From Calliopum simillimum (Eukaryota; Arthropoda; Insecta; Diptera; Lauxaniidae): a stretch of DNA of 64,000 nt. Shown here one piece after another: positions 1 through 10,750 of the stretch; positions within the stretch are counted from its first letter, which is position 1, and the number at the start of each line of letters is the position of its first letter. Where the stretch lies: contig OX638368.1 of NCBI GenBank assembly GCA_951812925.1, forward strand, positions 115,219,309 through 115,283,308, written 5' to 3'. Below the pieces are notes generated by a model. The model was not told the DNA's origin and did no database searches. It saw only the letters and a program-made list of their open reading frames with translations. The translations under genes were made by a program, and so were the position numbers.

Positions 1-350
1 TAATATTTATGTGTATTTTGGTTGCATTGTCGTGAAAAATACTCCTAAAGTTGCATTTTGAATATATATTTTTTGTATGGGCGGTAGACGTATCCGTTGA
101 CCGATTTCGCTCATTTTCAATAAGACGAGCTAACTTTGACGACGGAGGTAGTGTAGTAAATTTTATCGAATTATCTTGCCAAAAAAAAATATTAAAATGA
201 TTTCAACAGACAGACAGACTGACATAGCTTTATCGACTTAGGAGGTGACGGTGATCAAGAATATACATTATATTTTTCCATACCTGCCACGCCTCCTTTT
301 CCGCGTTACAAACGGAAGGATAAAGTGAATATACCCTGAGTGTAGGGTAT
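1..350 (-). repeat. Dispersed fly repeat ending in a hairpin (window-edge copy)
   Basis: This stretch is a diverged inverted copy of 38379-38740: both carry the same blocks (a CAGACAGACAGAC-like run, TCGACTTAGGAGGTGACG, ACGGAAGGA). It ends at 331-350 in a small hairpin, ATACCCT-loop-AGGGTAT, and the other copy ends in the same hairpin at 38379-38396. It lies in a Tace intron, and its far end is beyond the window. I see no coding potential. The class is not certain; the terminal hairpin recalls Helitron-type ends, but no CTRR follows it. Confidence 0.6.
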
Positions 351-441
351 AAAAAGTAAAGTAAATGTATCAAAATTTACAGTACATTTTATTCGAAAGC
401 GATTGTTATTATAAAAAAATAATTTTGCTTTTTTTATTCAG

Positions 442-1020
442 TTGTTGCCGTATGAGTATCAATGAAACTTGCTTTCCAGTTGAACCACCTGACGTTCTAC
501 CCGATGGCACACCATGTATACAGGGTTTTTGCAACAAGGTGAGAATAAGAAAATTTTTCTCCATTTTTAAATGTTATTTTTTGTTTTTGTTTTTCAGGGC
601 ATGTGTGAGAAAACAATTCAAGATGTCGTAGAACGCTTTTGGGACATAATCGAAGAAATCAATATAAATCGGGTATTGCGATTTTTAAAAGATAACATTG
701 TCAGTAAGTAAAGAATTGTTCGACGTTTTAAAAAATGTTTAATGATTTTTGTTCAAACTGCATTCTCAGTGGCTGTTGTCGTTTTAACATCAATATTCTG
801 GATACCAGCTAGCTGTGTCATTTCATATTTTGATCGTAAGAAACGACGTCATGAGTTAAAGGAGTATGATTGGAGTCAAAAATTAGATTTAATACATCCA
901 AGCGATAGAAGGCGTGTTATTCATATACGGTAAACATTTTTAATTATACTATTGAAAAATACATAATCAAAATTTTTTTTTAGTGTACCCAGACAAAAGA
1001 TATCCGTAGCACGCATGTAA
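442..1020 (+). CDS. Tace: Tace, ADAM17-like metalloprotease, 3' end (last four exons)
   Basis: This is the C-terminal end of the TNF-alpha converting enzyme homologue, a membrane-anchored sheddase. Exons are 442-538, 598-703, 770-929 and 984-1020; all introns are short and GT-AG, and the phases join. The product reads a cysteine-rich membrane-proximal segment ([39 protein letters not shown]), then one transmembrane helix ([20 protein letters not shown]) followed by a basic stop-transfer DRKKRR, and a short cytoplasmic tail of about 40 residues ending [11 protein letters not shown]. The match to the ADAM17 order GFC-x-GxCEK-x-QD-x-ERFWD is distinctive. The catalytic HExxH domain lies upstream, outside the window. 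An AATAAA at 1098-1103 follows the stop by about 80 nt. Confidence 0.93.
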
Positions 1021-1097
1021 ATGATGCGTAAAACTACAATTCGTAGTTTGCACAAGATTTTTATTCACACAAAATGGTTTTGTTCATTACCTTAATT

Positions 1098-1103
1098 AAT
1101 AAA
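1098..1103 (+). terminator. Likely Tace polyadenylation signal
   Basis: AATAAA lies 78 nt after the Tace stop codon and about 30 nt before a pogo-like insertion begins at 1135. Cleavage would therefore fall at or next to the transposon edge. Confidence 0.5.
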
Positions 1104-1134
1104 GGCTGAGACGCGCATTTATAAAAAAAAAATA

Positions 1135-2343
1135 CAGTACACGCTCACAAGTTAGAACCACTTGGTTTTCGAAGAGATTTGAATTTCTGAAATATTCAAA
1201 TTTCTGGACGTTTATTTTTTTTCGAATATAAATAATAAAAAATTAAGTAAATATACTTCGAGAAACTAATAGCGTTTTCTTTTCTAAAAAAAATGTTACC
1301 TGTTTGAAGTGTACAATTTTTTTAATTTTGTTTTTTAACCGTTGTGTCAACAGCTGTTGGGTTTTATCCACATCGACAGTAGATGTACCATCAGCAGTCG
1401 ACGCCATTCCACTAACTTGAATTTGGGCTGTATCGACTGAACTGCTGCTCCAATCTTGATGAAACTTTTCCACATGATGCAAAAGTGTATGGTTGAGGAT
1501 ATCATGAAATTTCAGGTCAATCGGACTAACCGTTTGGAAGATACAGCAAAATTAAAGTTGCAAATGTACCCGTGGGCTCTATGATCGACACAACGGTTAA
1601 ATAACAATAGAACAAAAAATTTCATACAAATCACAAAACGAATTTTCTCTCACAATTGTGACGTTTGTTTTCATTTAATTTAATAAATTTGAATTCAATC
1701 GAATGTTTGTAAATAAAAAACCAAATAAAAACTTTCAATTTCATCTGTTTGTTAAAAATCAACATTCAAAATTCTCACCCCGTCGATTGAAAAGTGTAAA
1801 AATGTTACACTTTTGCCTGCTCAGAGGGTAACAATTTTTTAGAAAATTTTAGAAAGAACATATTTTGACAGCCTTCGCACGGGGCTGAAAAAGTGTAACA
1901 TTTTTTTGAGAAAAGAAAACGACATAAAATAATACTCTTTTTTTTATTTAATGATACATTTGTTTGTTTTTTTAAATTTGATATCGCATATTGAAGATGT
2001 TGTCACATTAAAATCTAGGGCCAACCGCTTCCCTTTGACGCCTTTGTGAAGCTGTTCCAGGATTTTGACTTTCTTTTTCAAGGATAAAGTATTTCTTTTA
2101 CGCTCATTTGCCATTTTCAATGATCTACTTTCACTGATAAAATCTGTGCACGTGTTTAAAATTTCACAAAAAACGGCAAATAGCGAATAACATAGATAAA
2201 TTGGTGATTCCCCGTTCTAGTTTTACTTTGTTCAAACAAAATATGTAAAATTAAATTAAGGATTTCCAATTCTAATTTTAGAGCGTTCAATGTATTCTGG
2301 AAGATTCGAATTTGCGAGAGTTATAATTTGTGAGCGTCTACTG
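1135..2343 (-). mobile_element. pogo-like DNA transposon, degenerate
   Basis: Terminal inverted repeats CAGTACACGCTCACAA (left) and CAGTAGACGCTCACAA (reverse complement of the right end) are flanked by TA on both sides (1133-1134 and 2344-2345), which is the Tc1/mariner/pogo target duplication. At 1209 bp it is shorter than a full element. The only clear coding remnant is the N-terminal DNA-binding part at 1953-2114. A second internal inverted pair (TTAACCGTTGTGTCGA-like, near 1336 and 1600) suggests a further rearrangement or nested piece. It fills much of the Tace-Nph intergenic space. Confidence 0.8.
1953..2114 (-). pseudogene. pogo/CENP-B-type transposase N-terminus (remnant)
   Basis: From ATG at 2114 the frame reads MANERKRNTLSLKKKVKILE, then QLHKGVKGKRLALDFNV and TTSSICDI. 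This is the helix-turn-helix typical of the CENP-B/pipsqueak-like domain at the start of pogo transposases. It runs about 54 codons before losing similarity. No DDE domain is readable downstream; a 79-codon open stretch at 1243-1482 has no recognisable motif. Confidence 0.72.
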
Positions 2344-2730
2344 TACTTCATGTAACTATTTTTTACCATTTCAGACAATATTTTTATTTAAAATAAATTA
2401 TGGTATATTTATTTTCTTACTTTTTATTAATTAATGTAGTTTTCAACTTGAGGAAAAAAATTTTTTGCTAACAGTTTTTAAAATTTTTTTGTTATAAGAA
2501 TGGAACAAAACAAAAAACCAAACTGATTGTTTATACATAAATATTTTACTTTTACTGATAAGTTTTGGACTTTCTGTTTAGTTAAATTAGAACAAATGTT
2601 TGTCAGTGTTGCTCAAGTCATCTATAAAATGTTTAGTGTTTATTTTAATATTATTTTCTTAAGTGTAGAAAAAAAAAAAAATAAAAGACTTATTCCTTTT
2701 GATTTATAAACTTCCATCAGTGTTAAATCT
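2344..2730 (-). other. Nph 3' untranslated region and spacer
   Basis: AT-rich sequence between the pogo element and the Nph stop. A minus-strand AATAAA (2639-2644) about 90 nt past the stop is the likely poly(A) signal. No other feature was seen. Confidence 0.45.
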
Positions 2731-5700
2731 TTACTTCTTTTTATTGCTATTTTTGCCGTTTGTTTGTGGCTGTGGAGGTACCTCATCATCGTATTCATCT
2801 TCGATATCCTCATCTTCATCATGCCAATCTTCGTTTTCCATCATATCACTAACTACTAAACCATAAACATAAACGGGTCCAGTGCCTTGAATTAATTTGA
2901 AGGTTACTGAAGCACTTGGAAATTCAACGTTTGGCCGCAGAACACGCGTCTCGCCTACTTTTAAAACAGCAATTGGAATTTTTAAAACGCCTCCTTTGTC
3001 GCTCACTTTTGTTTCAGCCTATAATGAAAACAAAAAGACCGAATTTAAGAAAAATCAATGTTTTTATATATAAGCCAACAATTTGTAAATATTAATAGTC
3101 AAGGAAAATAAGGTGAAAAAACGCCACGCCAACTTTTTGGCGATTTAAAAAAAATTCGAGTACCCCAAATTTTTTTTTTACGAATTTTGTTCAACATCGT
3201 CAACATTTTTTCAACAAAAAATCTTAACAGCACATCGTTTTTTATCAAATTTATTCTTTTTGGTCTTTACTAGCGCACAAGCCAACATAAAGGTAGGTTT
3301 TTTTGGATAAACCTATGTACTCCGACGTTTTTTTTTTATGCTAATTCCAAATCCGTAAACAGAATTGTTCTGTTGCTTATGGTTTTTGAGATATCATATG
3401 ATCTAAACGTCAAAAAAAAACACCGTTTTTCGCTATTTTTGAAGTTATATAATGAGACAAAGTAAATTCTAACCATAAAACTTGATGTGACACTTAAAAG
3501 TATTAGCCTTTTTCTTTAAATTCCAATCTGAATTATATATTTAACTTTTTTCGTCTCTGAAATATCCTAACCTAAAAATTAGATAGGTAAAAAAAGCACT
3601 GTTTTTGGCTATTTTAGAGGTTATGTACAGAACTAAACCTTTTAAGATGACATCATGAAATTTATAGGGCTATTCTGGCGACAGTATTAGAGCTGTCAAA
3701 CAGTTCACCACAGTATTCACTGCTACGAAAGTAGTAACGAAGATGTTTTGGTATTCTGGTAGCATTTCAAAAGCTCTTTTCCGGCTTTATGAATACGACT
3801 AAATACCTGCTACGTAGGAGGTCTTTGAGCGATCTTAAAGCTTTTAGTTGCTTGCTGCCAGGTTTTTATTATGTGAAGAAGTGAAGAATTAAGAAAAATT
3901 TAATTTTATTGCTTGTTTATAGTTTTTTATCATAAATCAGCTGGGCTTAACGTTAGATTATCGTCTGTTAATATTTTTTTTTTTAATCTTAATTTTACTT
4001 ATTAAGCTTCTAATTCTAAGAAAGAATATGTAATCAAAAATGTCTGGTCGGATTTACTTTCGGAGATAAAGCCATCGAAAGATCGGGATATAGCTTTAAT
4101 AAAAACCGGTATAAGTTCGGAACCCCTCGCTGGATTTTAATAATATTGGTGTCATATGAAAGGTATTTTAACTGACTATAAAATCGTTGCATAAAAATTT
4201 TAAATTTCAGTCAACATTTTCGAGATATGGCGTATTTTCAAAAATTTTTACCAGTTTTTTATTTTTAAAGCACTATTTTTCCAAAAAATGTCTGATTAAT
4301 CTATAGCTTTCGTAACAAATTATGGAAGCCTAATCATTTTCATTTGATTTGATATGCAATTCATACCTCATTTCTTTCATTAGCACATTTTTTATCGGAA
4401 AACAAAAAAGTAAGCCAAAGAAATTGGGAAAAAAAATCGGCCCAAATTTCAGAAAAGTCGTAATATCTCAAAAGCTACGAGCCAGAATTCAAAAATGTTG
4501 TGATCAGTATTGTAGCTTATTATATTAACTTTCATATGCCGTTCTTGTTAATAAGACATTTTTCGAAAAATAGTGATTTAAAAACAAAAAATCTGGTAAA
4601 AATTTTTGAAAATGCGCCATATCTCGAAAACCATGACTCGGATTTAAAACTTTTTCATACCGGTTTCATAGCCAGTTAAGATACCTTTCATATAACATCA
4701 ATATTATTAAAATCAATCAAGGGATTTTGAACTTATACCGGTTTTCATAAAAGCTATATCCCGATCTTCCGATGGCTATATCTCCGAAAGTAGATTCGAC
4801 TAGAACTTTTTGTTGTTGTTGTTGTAATAAGTTTTCAGAGCCCTATTCGGGCAAAAAAAATATGAAAAAAACAACAACAGTTTTTAAAGTAAAATTGTTG
4901 CCTAAGATTTGTCAGTTGTTAAATTTTTATTTGTGTGTGTGATAATGAAAAATTGAAAAACAAAATTATAATTATTTTGGTTTAATATTTGTTCTAATAG
5001 TTACAAAAGAAAAGAAAAGTTTGTGTAAAAACATGTAGCAACAATTTCTGCACAATATTATATGGCGGCGCGCAAGAAGAACTTATTTTGCATGTCAAAA
5101 TAAAAAAATGGAACACGGCATCTTGCCTTGCTATCTGTCAAAAGTCTAGAATCAAAACAAAGAATTTTGACATTTTCGTAGTTTAAGAAGAAGCAGCATT
5201 TGTTATCGCTGCAACCAGAGCAATTTAACCATGTTATTTTGCACAATTTGACAAGTTCACCACGAAAGCTTTTGTGTGGTGAATTTATGAGCTTTTTCTA
5301 AAAGATTTCTGCGCCAGAATACCGAATGTCTTCGGGAGTCTTAAAAAATCTTAGAAAGTAATTCTGACATGTATTCCGAAAGACTAACTGCTGTCTTAGC
5401 CAGAATAGCTCTATTAACCACTTTATAGCGAAATAAAGCGAAGAAAAAAGTAGTGTGCTTGAATTTCATGATACCACCTTAAAATGACCTAAGCTTTGTA
5501 AGGAAAAATCTTGGATAGCTTACATTGTAGATAAGAGAATATTATTATATAATGCAGTTCATAAAACAGCAGAAAAATTTTATTAATTCTGTACATAACC
5601 TCAAAAAGAGCTTTTTTACCTACCTAATTTTTAGTTAAGATATTTCAGAAACGAAAAAAGATACAGATATAATTCAGAGTGGAAAACTAGGACATAATAG

Positions 5701-8700
5701 AAATTGACAAAAAGTAGGACGCTTGAAAATTTCATAGAATAGTAGTATGTTTCCATAAACCTCCGACGAAAATTAGGATGTTTCACACTTTAACCGAAAG
5801 TAGGGTATTACATATTGAATCATCCTACTTTTCGTTAAAAGCATCGAAATTCACAGTTTTCGTCAGTAAAATATCATACTTTTCGACATAACATCTGGAA
5901 CATCCTACTTTTCGACACAAATAGGCCGGTTCCGTAATCTGTGTGGTTTCAATTACTTTTAATTTAAGAGGCTTTTTGATGAAAATGGTGAGTCACACGA
6001 TAAAAAGTATTAGAATCTTGTTTGTGGAGAATAACAGGTTCTACAAACAATATTGGTTTGTATTTACGAAAAAGTAACCGTTTAGGAAATATTCGATGAT
6101 ATCGAATTTTTCGACTTTTTGGGGATTTTTAATAATATTTTCAAAACGGTTACTTTTCGATGATCCAAATCAATATCATTTAGTCCGTGGACCCGCGTAC
6201 AAAAAATAGATTCATAAACACACTGCTAAGACTTCGTATATTTAATGTTCAGGTCAAGTCGGACATAATTTTGAGAGTGGGGAAGTATGGAAGCTATCAC
6301 AGTCTGGATTTCAGGTTAGAAAAAAATTGATGAACCTCGGTTTTCATTCTAATCAAAACTTCTTAATATGTTAAAAGTATAAAAAATGCTGCCGGACAAA
6401 CATTTTGGGGCGTTTGACGAGTCGGACACGCCAAAATTACGAAATAAAAAAACTTATTACTACGGAGCCATTAACAAAAAAAAGTGAGTGAACGAGCACT
6501 AAAATATTCGTCGTTGCCGGAAGAGGAAAAAAATGTTCACCGACCCCCACTTAGTTTACCTCTCCAATATTTCTCCCAAACATACGACCTCCTTTTTTCC
6601 ACCCCTTAAGGGGGCTCCCATACAAAATGTTGATAAAAACATTAAAAAAAATTCTTCATTGCCGGGAGGGGAAAAAATGTTCACAAGCCCCCATTAATTT
6701 TTCCTCCTCAACATTTTTCTCGAGCATACTGTTCTCTTTTTTCCAATTTTTATTAATTTTGATACTAATACTTTTAATCGTTCGACTCAAACGTTTTCAG
6801 CAAAAAGCCTCCTAAACGAAAAGTATTTGAATTCACACGGATTTCAGAACAGACCTGATAATTACGGCTCATGATATTTATGTAAAATTAGGGATCTCCC
6901 ACTTAAACGGTATTTAGAAAACGATATAACCGCAACTTCTTGAAAAAGGAACAAGTTTACTTTAGCTTAGCAATTCCCTTTCTATTTCAGGGGGTGGTAG
7001 CGCCTTACCTGTAAATTACAATAGATAAGTGTCGCTCGAATTCGTGGTATAGCCAACAGAAAATAGGATATAATTTTGATAAAATCAGTATAAGCTCGGA
7101 CAACTGGACATACTACAAATTTGCTACACATATAAAAATTTTTAGTCTAAAGTATGGTTTAAGATCTGATTTTTTTAAAGAACCGGACCTTTTTTATGTA
7201 TTTAAAAAAGTGCTGGATGCCAATAGTTGTGAAAATTGGGTTCCAACTCAAGAACTTTTAGCAAACTGTCAAAAGCGATCTCATTATATTAAATAAGTTG
7301 CAATACATAACATAAGTTTGAAATGTGTAAATGCCTAGAAAATCTCGTAAAGCTGTCAAAATTCATATTGGTTTTGACAATTTTTAATAGGTTTTTGAGG
7401 CATTTAGTCGTTTTAAGGACTACCCTCATAATTTTTCTGATTCTTATTCTTAAGTAATGAGTCAATAACATAAGACAAGGAACTATACATACATCCCGTA
7501 ACGGATAAAAAAGCGGAGATATGAACCGTCTGGCACACTGGGATATGAGTTTAAAATTACAATAATAAGCAATATTGTCAGTTAAAAACTTCTACAATAA
7601 ACAACTTGTAATTGATACCGTCATTAAAAACCATTAGGGGTATTCACGATCTGGAGTAACGTCCTGAGTAACGGAGTAACAGGGTAACAGTGCACAACAC
7701 CAACAACAAAATATACGTAAGTTACTCTGTTACTCTTTTACCCTTTTAGTCAAGCTATTTTCTAGTGTAAAATAATCTTACACTTTTGCCTTTTTTTTAC
7801 TATTTCTATATAAACGTTTGAACTTGTTTATTATTGAGAGACAATTTTCGTTCATCAAAAATAAAAATTAGAATGAGAGCAAAATATTAATTTAAAAAAT
7901 TTTTTTTTTTGTTTTCAGTTAAAATTATTTTGATAAGCAAAAAGAAAATACACGTGCAAAAGTATTGAGTATGCTCACAATTCAGAGTAACCGAGTGCAC
8001 TTTTACCCTGATACTCAGCTCGTTTCTCCAGATCGTGAATAACTCTATTTTATTTTGTAAGACGGTCAAAAAACGAACATGTTAGCATAGTACTCCTCAT
8101 TAGCCCAAAATACTCCCCAAATATCTAAAAATGAGTACCGAGATTTTTTTTGAAACGACATCACTGCCCCGTATAGACATTTCATTTAATTAACCCACAG
8201 TTTAAAGCTATATCAGGATCTCTTGGCTATATCGTCAAAACTATATCCAAGCGTAAGTTTTTGATTACATATTTTTTGATAGAATTACCTTAATAATTAG
8301 TAGGAGCACAAATTGAATCTATGTCAATACATGTACCTACATAAAATCTATCAAAAAGTGGTCTCAAAGCAAAAGAAAACTTACTTGGATAACATTAAAT
8401 TCTCCTTCTTTTGCCTCTACACCGAGGCAAATTTGTTTTATGATTAATTTTTGATCCAAACAATTTTTATCGGACTCATCAACCTCAAATTGCGCCAAAG
8501 GTTCCTTTTCACTTAGAGTGACTCCTAAAGAGAAAAAAAAATTGAGTTTCATTTTAACATTTTTTTTTTTTAAGGAAATCTAACCGATGGTCAAGCCAAG
8601 CGGTAGACATTTTTCATTGCATTCTCCTTTGTTTCATTAAACTACGTAATGAAAATGTAAAAATTGCTTTAGTTACTTACCGTAAAATGATTCAGTATCC

Positions 8701-8702
8701 AT
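2731..8702 (-). CDS. Nph: Nph, nucleoplasmin/nucleophosmin-family histone chaperone
   Basis: Three coding exons join in frame: 8681-8702, 8385-8524 and 2731-3018, giving 149 aa. The core reads GVTLSEKE, then LIIKQICLGVEAKEGEFNVIQ, then LKIPIAVLKVGETR and VTFKLIQGTGPVYVYG. These are the strands of the nucleoplasmin fold that pentamerises and binds core histones. An acidic tract (about residues 115-133, rich in D/E) and a basic tail (NSNKKK) follow, as usual. The start ATG at 8702 fits because the first coding exon is 22 nt and ends in phase 1, exactly as in Nlp. The second intron (3019-8384) is 5.4 kb and packed with nested foldback elements. Nph is divergent from Nlp and convergent with Tace. 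The assignment to Nph rather than Nlp rests on gene order and the weaker acidic tail. Confidence 0.93.
3019..3540. other. Nph intron 2, proximal part
   Basis: AT-rich sequence with degenerate repeat text (3110-3450) resembling the outer foldback that follows. No gene or clear element boundary is visible. Confidence 0.3.
3667..5411. mobile_element. TA-flanked foldback MITE with nested palindrome
   Basis: The ends GGGCTATTCTGGC (left) and GAGCTATTCTGGC (right, reverse complement) are flanked by TA at 3665-3666 and 5412-5413. An interior block near 5075-5235 (with GCTATCTGTCAAAAG and TAGTTTAAGAAGAAGCAGCA) recurs inverted at 37720-37850 inside another MITE, so the two are related. The element is lengthened by the palindrome at 4037-4812. 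No open frame was seen. Confidence 0.65.
4037..4812. mobile_element. Long palindrome (arms about 260 bp)
   Basis: Sequence from 4040 to about 4300 (TTACTTTCGGAGATAAAGCC, GATCGGGATATAGCTTT, AACCGGTATAAGTTC) returns as its reverse complement from about 4545 to 4805, with roughly 85-90% identity by eye. A spacer of about 240 bp separates the arms. It would form a long hairpin if transcribed in the Nph pre-mRNA. No coding is visible. Confidence 0.72.
5923..6857. mobile_element. Foldback MITE (GGCCTGTTCCG family), split by an insertion
   Basis: The left arm 5923-6190 (CGGTTCCGTAATCTGTGTGG, AAGAGGCTTTTTGATGAAAA, GAAAAAGTAACCGTTT) matches the left half of the intact copy at 45592-45950. The matching right tip lies at 6790-6857 (CAAAAAGCCTCCTAAACG, ACAGACCTGATAATTA). 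About 600 bp of unrelated sequence separates the halves; it contains a block repeated at 37297-37500. Confidence 0.6.
6500..6745. repeat. Diverged direct duplication, also present near 37.3-37.5 kb
   Basis: Two similar blocks, 6512-6592 and 6655-6735, share CGTTGCCGG/CATTGCCGGGAGGGG, then AAAAAATGTTCAC and a CCCCCA stretch. A third relative lies at 37350-37500. It looks like a piece of a dispersed repeat. I see no gene. Confidence 0.5.
6858..7636. other. Nph intron, unassigned
   Basis: AT-rich intronic sequence. A weak inverted pair near 7325-7420 (GAAAATCTCGTAAAGCTGTC and its partners) resembles the foldback at 51312-51448. Nothing else was recognised. Confidence 0.3.
7637..8045. mobile_element. 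TA-flanked MITE, 409 bp
   Basis: The left end GGGGTATTCACGATCTGGAG and the right end (reverse complement) GAGTTATTCACGATCTGGAG are flanked by TA at 7635-7636 and 8046-8047. Just inside the left tip is a run of GTAACGGAGTAACAGGGTAAC text. It is non-coding and sits in the Nph intron about 340 bp from exon 2. The TTCACGATC tip is shared with the MITE at 10139-10470. Confidence 0.75.
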
Positions 8703-9072
8703 TACGTATAAAAATAGTTCTTATTTTATACTAAAAAGAACAATTCAATTCGTTAAATAAATAAAAAATAAGTTGAAACCACACGTGCAAAAATGAGCCA
8801 GAGGAATAAAAGAAGTACAAAGCCCCGCGACGACCTGTGATGCCGTGCCGCTACAAAAATGTTCAGTAAATTGTAGTGTGGCCAGATATTTAACCAGAAA
8901 AATTGTCTATGGTCGACCAACGAAATGGAATTTTGAATATATTCGTAGTTTTCGAAATGCTTGAGGTTATTCAACCAAATTTCGCACAAATACTTGAAAT
9001 AGTTAGCAAAAACTACAACTGGGGTAGGCTTTCAACTTTTAAAATCGGACTTCTAAAAAATTTCAAAAAATA

Positions 9073-9927
9073 CAGGGTGGGCCATTTAAAGTGGATGCAT
9101 TTGTTTCTGAAAAATATATATGAAAAAAACATTTTTATTTATTTTCATTTCGATTTTAATTATTTTGGTTCAAGGAGATATGTTACAGCTATTTTTTGAA
9201 AATTATATCGCGTAAATGGCCACCTTTGGCCTTGAGTACAAAATGTGCCTTTTTTTCGGCGTTTTCCATCGTTTTAGCCAATGTATCGGTCGATATGGCG
9301 GCGATTTCACGTCGTATGTTGTTTTTGAGTTGAGCTATGGTCCTTGGTTTATCAGCGTATAACTTGGATTTCAAATAGCCCCACAAAAAAAATTTGGTGG
9401 CGTCAAATCGGGTGATCTCGGGGGCCAGTCAAAATCACCGTTTTTCGATAAGACTCGTCCGGGGAACAATGGTCGTAACAAATCGATTGTTAGTCGAGCT
9501 GTATGGCATGTTGCACCGTCCTGTTGAAACCAGAAGCCATTCAAACCATTTTCATGAACAATGGGCATAACAAAATCATTTATCATGGCTCGATAACGAT
9601 CGCCATTAACAGTTTTCGTTGCTCCATCATCGTCTTCGAAAAAATAGGGACCAATGACCATATCCGCACAAACACCACACCAAACTGTAACTTTTTGGTC
9701 ATATAGAGGCTGTTCCTCAATTAATTGAGGGTTTTCAGTGGCATAGAACCGACAATTTTGCTTATTAACGGGAGCACTTTTAATTTTATTTTTTCGAACG
9801 AAACGCACGTTTGGTTTTCACAATTGAGAAGTTATTTTGAATGTAAAGCTGAACGATTTCAGCGCGTTCTTTTGGTGTACTGTTCCATGGGTTGGCCGAT
9901 GCTTCCACTTTAAATGGCCCCCCCCTG
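9073..9927 (-). mobile_element. Internally deleted DD41D mariner (Nph-Nlp intergenic)
   Basis: Inverted ends CAGGGTGGGCCATTTAAAG (left) and CAGGGGGGGGCCATTTAAAG (right, reverse complement) are flanked by TA at 9071-9072 and 9928-9929. At 855 bp it has lost most of the transposase N-terminal half: about 40 N-terminal codons (AEIVQLYIQNNFSIVKTKRAF, minus strand near 9870) jump directly to the catalytic half. Confidence 0.85.
9189..9808 (-). pseudogene. DD41D mariner transposase, C-terminal half, broken
   Basis: Two overlapping minus-strand frames (9371-9808, then 9189-9386) read NKQNCRFYATENP, KVTVWCGVCADMVIGPYFF, WFQQDGATCHTARLTIDLL, DWPPRSPDLTPPNFF and then a C-terminus ending GGHLRDIIFKK. 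The frameshift falls near 9380. The position of the third catalytic aspartate (PLD in relatives) is asparagine (PPN), so the copy is dead even apart from the frameshift and the missing N-terminus. Confidence 0.82.
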
Positions 9928-10039
9928 TACCTTCACGGAGACTTTTTGGGTTCTTAAAATTAAGGTACTTGAGTTTTTTCTAAAGCTATGTTATTTGTTT
10001 TAAGTCACTTGTACTTGTATTTTTGTTAACTGGCTTTTT

Positions 10040-10672
10040 TTAATGACATTAAAAGTTTTTATTTTTTTTATTTATTTATGTAAATTTTTACAGACTAGAC
10101 AAAGATTAATTAAATTTAATAAAAAAGATATCACAATAGCCATGTTCACGATCCGGTGCAAAAGGTCTTGCATCATAGCATTTGTAAATAAGTGTTGAAA
10201 AATTTTGCTATACAACAACAAAATATATGGGATTGAATTTACATTTACATTTTCTATACTAAAAACCTATAGCATAAAAATATCATGTCATTTTTCAAAT
10301 AAAAATTTTTCGTTTATGCTCTCGTTCTCTTTGCTCATACGATTTTCTCAGAGAAATAAATTTTTTCGTAGCTTGCAATGTTCATACTTTTAAAATTGCT
10401 CACAATCTAGTGGAAATTATTGCTATTTTGCTACTTTGCAAGTCTAAATGCTCCGGATCGTGAACACGGCTATTATATTATTTAGAGCAGTTTTTAAGGC
10501 ATTTTTACTAAAAGCACTATCTATATTAATTTCCGAGCTAATACCATTTATAAAACAGTGAAAAGGAACATGATTCCTCGGAGATCTAGAGGGAACATTA
10601 ATGTTAATCAGACTAAGCAAATCAGGACAATCAACTGCCCCAGAAATAATAGAGTAAAGCTCCCTTTACCTA
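10040..10672 (-). mobile_element. LINE 3'-end fragment interrupted by a MITE
   Basis: On the minus strand, 10480-10672 reads RELYSIISGAVDCPDLLSLI, then VPSRSPRNHVPFHC and SSEINIDSAFSKN. This is the C-terminal tail typical of jockey/CR1-type non-LTR retrotransposon reverse transcriptases. The 3' UTR and an A-rich tail appear to continue at 10040-10138. A MITE (10139-10470) sits between the two parts. Confidence 0.55.
10139..10470. mobile_element. TA-flanked MITE, 332 bp
   Basis: The ends GCCATGTTCACGATCCGG (left) and GCCGTGTTCACGATCCGG (right, reverse complement) are flanked by TA at 10137-10138 and 10471-10472. It is non-coding and inserted in a LINE remnant between Nph and Nlp. Confidence 0.8.
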
Positions 10673-10750
10673 GCCAAATACTTAACTCAATTTTTTGTAA
10701 TTTTTCACCATTGCTTCTAACCCTTCAAATATTTTTTGTTTTCTTCTGCC

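Larger units (their letters stand above)
3540..5670. mobile_element. Outer foldback repeat in the Nph intron
   Basis: The left arm near 3540-3660 (CTGAAATATCC, AAAAATTAGATAGGTAAAAA, GAGGTTATGTACAGAA) reappears inverted near 5550-5660. The arms are imperfect, and their inner part (TTAAGATGACATCATGAAAT) recurs at 5460-5490, 13560 and 45520, so this is a dispersed family. A separate TA-flanked element (3667-5411) is inserted between the arms. Confidence 0.6.

Noticed and set aside
1243..1482. 79-codon minus-strand frame in the pogo element
   Set aside because: No transposase motif; the flanking text (AAACGGTTAGTCCGATTGAC) looks like ordinary repeat sequence. It is mentioned only within the element.
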